From Aquibaculum sediminis (GTDB taxonomy: Bacteria > Pseudomonadota > Alphaproteobacteria > Kiloniellales > DSM-21159): a stretch of DNA of 64,000 nt. Of this stretch, positions 58,317 through 64,000 are shown one piece after another (the stretch's first letter is position 1; the number at the start of each line of letters is the position of its first letter). The DNA is taken from contig NZ_JBFCVK010000007.1 in NCBI RefSeq assembly GCF_040712085.1, forward strand, positions 124,001-188,000, written 5' to 3'. Position numbers and translations under genes: made by a program. A model generated the notes under the pieces. The model was not told where the DNA came from. It searched no databases and saw only the letters and a program-made list of their open reading frames with translations.

Positions 58317-58891
58317 GCCTTCCAGCCAAGCCCGCACAGCAGAGCCGCCGTTTCCGCCAGAGCGAGGCCGACGACGTTGCTGTAAGAGCCACGAATCCAC
58401 GGAATGAAGGCAGCGGCCCGGCCTTGGATGGCATAGCCCCCTGCCTTGCCCTGCCACTCCCCGCTGTCGATATAAGCGTCGATTTCTCGGGGCGTCAGGC
58501 GCTTGAACTGAACCACTGTGGTCACTCGCCGCCTGGCCTGGCGCCCATCGGGCGCAAGCAGGGCGATCCCGCCGATCACGCGATGGCGACGGCCGGACAG
58601 AAGCTGCAGACAGTCCAGCGCCTGGTCGCGCGTTTCGGCTTTGGGCAGGATGCGCCGGCCGAGCGACACCACGGTGTCGGCCGCGAGGATGAAGCTGTCG
58701 GAGTTGGTGGCAGCCACCGCCTCGGCCTTGCTAAGGGCCATACGGTCGGCATAGACGGCGGGCAGTTCGTCGGCGCCGGGTGTTTCATCCAACGCAGCCG
58801 GCACCACCCGGTCCGGTTCGATATCGATTTGCCTGAGCAGTTCCAGCCGCCGTGGAGACGCAGACGCGAGCGCCAGTGGCGGCACTGTCAT
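58313..58891 (-). CDS. maf: Maf-family nucleotide pyrophosphatase
   Basis: 192 aa. LASASPRRLELLRQI (the phosphate-binding S..R.xLL motif), SDSFILAADTVVSLGRRILPKAETRDQALDCLQLLSGRRHRV (the catalytic Asp and the Lys/Glu cluster) and GKAGGYAIQGRAAAFIPWIRGSYSNVVGLAL are canonical. It hydrolyses dTTP/UTP or modified nucleotides, a house-cleaning role. It lies 15 bases downstream of infA and overlaps the RNase gene. Confidence 0.95.
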   Translation of the reverse strand: MTVPPLALASASPRRLELLRQIDIEPDRVVPAALDETPGADELPAVYADRMALSKAEAVAATNSDSFILAADTVVSLGRRILPKAETRDQALDCLQLLSGRRHRVIGGIALLAPDGRQARRRVTTVVQFKRLTPREIDAYIDSGEWQGKAGGYAIQGRAAAFIPWIRGSYSNVVGLALAETAALLCGLGWKA

Positions 58892-58906
58892 GAGCGCGCC
58901 CCCGCC

Positions 58907-59125
58907 TTACTTGAAGCGGAAGGTGATGCGACCCTTGGTCAGGTCGTAGGGGGTCATTTCCACGTTCACACGGTCACCGGCCAGCACACGGATGCGGTGC
59001 TTGCGCATCTTGCCCGCGGTATGGGCCAGCACCTCGTGGCCGTTGTCGAGCTTCACGCGAAAGGTGGCGTTGGGCAGCAGTTCTGCAACTGTGCCCTGGA
59101 ATTCCATTAAATCTTCTTTGGACAT
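58907..59125 (-). CDS. infA: Translation initiation factor IF-1
   Basis: 72 aa, the exact family length: a single S1/OB fold, MEFQGTVAELLPNATFRVKLDNGHEVLAHTAGKMRKHRIRVLAGDRVNVEMTPYDLTKGRITFRFK. It binds the ribosomal A site during initiation. It is the first gene of the unit infA-maf-rng-yacG-protease. The start 'MSKEDLMEF' lies just after AAATCTTC-type sequence; no strong ribosome site is visible, as is usual for infA of this group. Confidence 0.97.
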   Translation of the reverse strand: MSKEDLMEFQGTVAELLPNATFRVKLDNGHEVLAHTAGKMRKHRIRVLAGDRVNVEMTPYDLTKGRITFRFK

Positions 59126-59513
59126 GCCTCTGATCTTGCTGATTTCACGCAGGATGAACGGTGCGTCCCAGCCGGGCCGCCACCGCGTTCATGCATATAT
59201 AGCCTTTCGTTCGCTACGCCACAATCACTCCAAAGCGGCAGGACCCGAACGCAGGAAAAATAGATTGTCTCTTTTCGGAACCATATATCTCGAAAAAGCA
59301 GACTCCCTCATAAGGCGCCGCGGCGCACACGTCGGGGCGACGGCAATATAGTCAATATTCCTGTCTTACTTGCCCAGAAAACGCTCGCCTGCAACACCGT
59401 CTTGCGATATACCGCGCTTCCGCTCCGCCCCACGGAGCTGCAAAGAGAACCGGCCCGGTCGACGGCACAGCAGAATGCAGCCCCGGCCGACCAGCAGATT
59501 GAAGAGGCAAGTC
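59126..59513. other. Intergenic region between divergent infA and gltD
   Basis: About 388 bases with an AT-rich middle (59180-59370), which must contain the promoters for the infA unit and for gltDB. Stretches such as CATATATAGCC and GGCAATATAGTCAATATTCC look like -10-type elements but no pair could be fixed. No gene or RNA was recognised. Confidence 0.4.
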
Positions 59514-60965
59514 ATGGCGAACCGGATGCTCCAGTTCACGCACCTGCAGCGACACATGCCGCCCAAGCGGCAAGTCGCCCTGCGACGCAACGACTTCGGG
59601 GAGATCTATGACGAGTTCGAGGCGCAGTCAGCCGCCGAGCAGGCCTCGCGCTGTTCGCAGTGCGGCGTGCCCTTCTGCCAGGTGCACTGCCCGGTTCATA
59701 ACAACATTCCCGACTGGCTGATGCTGACCGCGGAGGGACGTCTGCAGGAAGCCTATGAGGTCAGCCAGGCCACCAACAACTTTCCCGAAATCTGCGGGCG
59801 CATCTGTCCGCAGGACCGGCTTTGCGAAGGCAACTGCGTCATCGAGCAGGCCGGCCACGGCACGGTCACCATCGGCTCGGTGGAAAAGTACATCACCGAC
59901 ACCGCCTGGGAGCGCGGCTGGGTCAAGCCCGTCAGCCCACCGCGCGAACGCGACCAGTCCGTGGGCATCGTCGGCGCCGGTCCGGCCGGACTCGCCGCAG
60001 CCGAGCAGCTGCGCGCCAAGGGCTACAAGGTAACGATCTACGACCGCTATGACCGCGCCGGCGGGCTGCTGATCTACGGCATTCCCAGCTTCAAGCTGGA
60101 GAAGGAGGTGGTGGAGCGCCGCACACGCCTGGTGGCGGATGCCGGCGTCACCTTCCGGATGAACTTCGAGGTCGGCCGCGATGCCAGCCTGCCGGAGTTG
60201 CGCCAGCGGCACGACGCCGTGCTGATCGCCACCGGGGTCTACAAGGCCCGCGATGTCATGCTCCCCGGCGCCGGCATCGACAATGTGCTGCCGGCAATGG
60301 AGTACCTGACCGCTTCCAACCGCAAGGGTCTGGGCGACGAGGTCCCCGCGTTCGACGACGGACGCCTGAACGCCGCCGGTAAGGACGTGGTGGTGATCGG
60401 CGGCGGCGACACGGCCATGGACTGCGTGCGCACGGCAGTGCGCCAGGGTGCGCGCTCGGTCAAATGCCTCTACCGCCGGAACCGGGCCAACATGCCGGGC
60501 TCCCAGCGCGAAGTCGCCAATGCCGAGGAGGAAGGTGTCGATTTTGTCTGGCTTGCGGCACCCGAGGCCTTCGATGGCCGTGACGGCGTGGCCGAGGTGC
60601 GCGCCCTGAAGATGCGCCTGGGTGTGGCCGATGCCACCGGACGCCAGGCGCCGGAGGTTGTCGCGGACTCGGGCTTCACCCTGCCGGCGCAGATGGTGGT
60701 CAAGGCGCTGGGCTTCGACCCCGAGGATCTGCCGACCCTCTTCAACTGCCCCGAGCTGGAAACCACTCGCTGGGGCACGGTCAAGGTCGCCTACCCCAGT
60801 CTCATGAGCAATCTCGACGGCGTTTTCGCCGCCGGCGACATCGTGCGCGGGGCCTCCCTGGTGGTCTGGGCCATTCGCGACGGCCGCGACGCCGCCGAGT
60901 CCATCGACCGCTACATTCAGGCCAGCGCCCAGAGCGGCACGCAGGCCGCCAGCGCCGCCGCGTAA
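59514..60965 (+). CDS. gltD: Glutamate synthase small (beta) subunit
   Basis: 483 aa from the ATG at 59514 with GAGGCAAG upstream (the open frame extends back but without homology). N-terminal [4Fe-4S]-binding cysteines in CSQCGVPFCQVHCPVHNNIPDW and CGRICPQDRLCEGNC; FAD motif VGIVGAGPAGLAAAEQLRAKG; NADPH motif VVVIGGGDTAMDCVRTAVRQGA; and VFAAGDIVRGASLVVWAIRDGRDAAESI. It passes electrons from NADPH to the large subunit. gltB follows 27 bases downstream. The order gltD before gltB is the reverse of E. coli. Confidence 0.96.
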   Translation: MANRMLQFTHLQRHMPPKRQVALRRNDFGEIYDEFEAQSAAEQASRCSQCGVPFCQVHCPVHNNIPDWLMLTAEGRLQEAYEVSQATNNFPEICGRICPQDRLCEGNCVIEQAGHGTVTIGSVEKYITDTAWERGWVKPVSPPRERDQSVGIVGAGPAGLAAAEQLRAKGYKVTIYDRYDRAGGLLIYGIPSFKLEKEVVERRTRLVADAGVTFRMNFEVGRDASLPELRQRHDAVLIATGVYKARDVMLPGAGIDNVLPAMEYLTASNRKGLGDEVPAFDDGRLNAAGKDVVVIGGGDTAMDCVRTAVRQGARSVKCLYRRNRANMPGSQREVANAEEEGVDFVWLAAPEAFDGRDGVAEVRALKMRLGVADATGRQAPEVVADSGFTLPAQMVVKALGFDPEDLPTLFNCPELETTRWGTVKVAYPSLMSNLDGVFAAGDIVRGASLVVWAIRDGRDAAESIDRYIQASAQSGTQAASAAA

Positions 60966-60992
60966 CCCCTTTCGACCGGAAGGCTGAACAGC

Positions 60993-64000
<3,008 letters not shown>

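Overview
The window reads as a chromosomal segment of a GC-rich alphaproteobacterium, most like a Rhodospirillales/Kiloniellales-type organism. This rests on gene order and protein character: thrS next to infC, infA-maf-RNase E/G-yacG beside tRNA-Phe, a septum initiator followed by pdhA-pdhB-pdhC-lpd-lipA-ratA, a lipoylated PdhB, an ATP12-family chaperone, and gltD directly before gltB. No species was assigned; nothing was searched.

Layout. 1-3.6 kb: the tail of a translationally coupled accessory operon. It encodes the C-terminus of a DndD-like SMC/ABC ATPase, a small 128-aa protein, and an 843-aa protein combining an RNA polymerase alpha-CTD-like domain, a sigma region-4-like helix-turn-helix and several winged-helix (HARE-type) repeats. 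A HigA antitoxin remnant abuts its end. 3.9-8.5 kb: an MBL/rhodanese protein and a dctPQM TRAP transporter. 8.5-14.2 kb: four exported proteins on the minus strand, including a metzincin-type protease and an alpha-solenoid. 14.6-17.6 kb: a large hybrid histidine kinase. 17.6-25.4 kb: metabolic genes and a polyamine-type ABC transporter (SBP, ATPase, two permeases). 25.7-32.2 kb: HAD phosphatase, AsmA, ATP12, a pair of 63-nt palindromic repeats, infC and thrS.

32.3-41.5 kb is patchy and accessory. It holds HicAB, a second HicA-like/helix-turn-helix pair, a dispersed palindromic repeat, adenine deaminase, a strikingly AT-rich DUF262 + HEPN two-gene module, a truncated second copy of the metzincin, and a hydrolase divergent from an ArsR regulator. 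41.5-48.9 kb is the pyruvate dehydrogenase/lipoate operon. 49.0-50.0 kb is a DUF433/DUF5615 (PIN-like) module. 50.2-54.9 kb is a branched-chain amino-acid type (Liv) ABC operon. 55.2-55.7 kb is a BrnT-like toxin with an XRE-type partner. 55.7-59.1 kb is tRNA-Phe plus an HtrA-like protease, yacG, RNase E/G, maf and infA. 59.5-64 kb holds gltD and the first two thirds of gltB, which runs off the window.

The best candidates for something undescribed are the Dnd-related operon with its transcription-factor-like fusion protein (1-3630) and the DUF262-HEPN pair (36619-38612). Next come the exported metzincin/solenoid operon with its truncated paralogue 25 kb away, and the tandem HicA-type modules at 32.3-33.7 kb.
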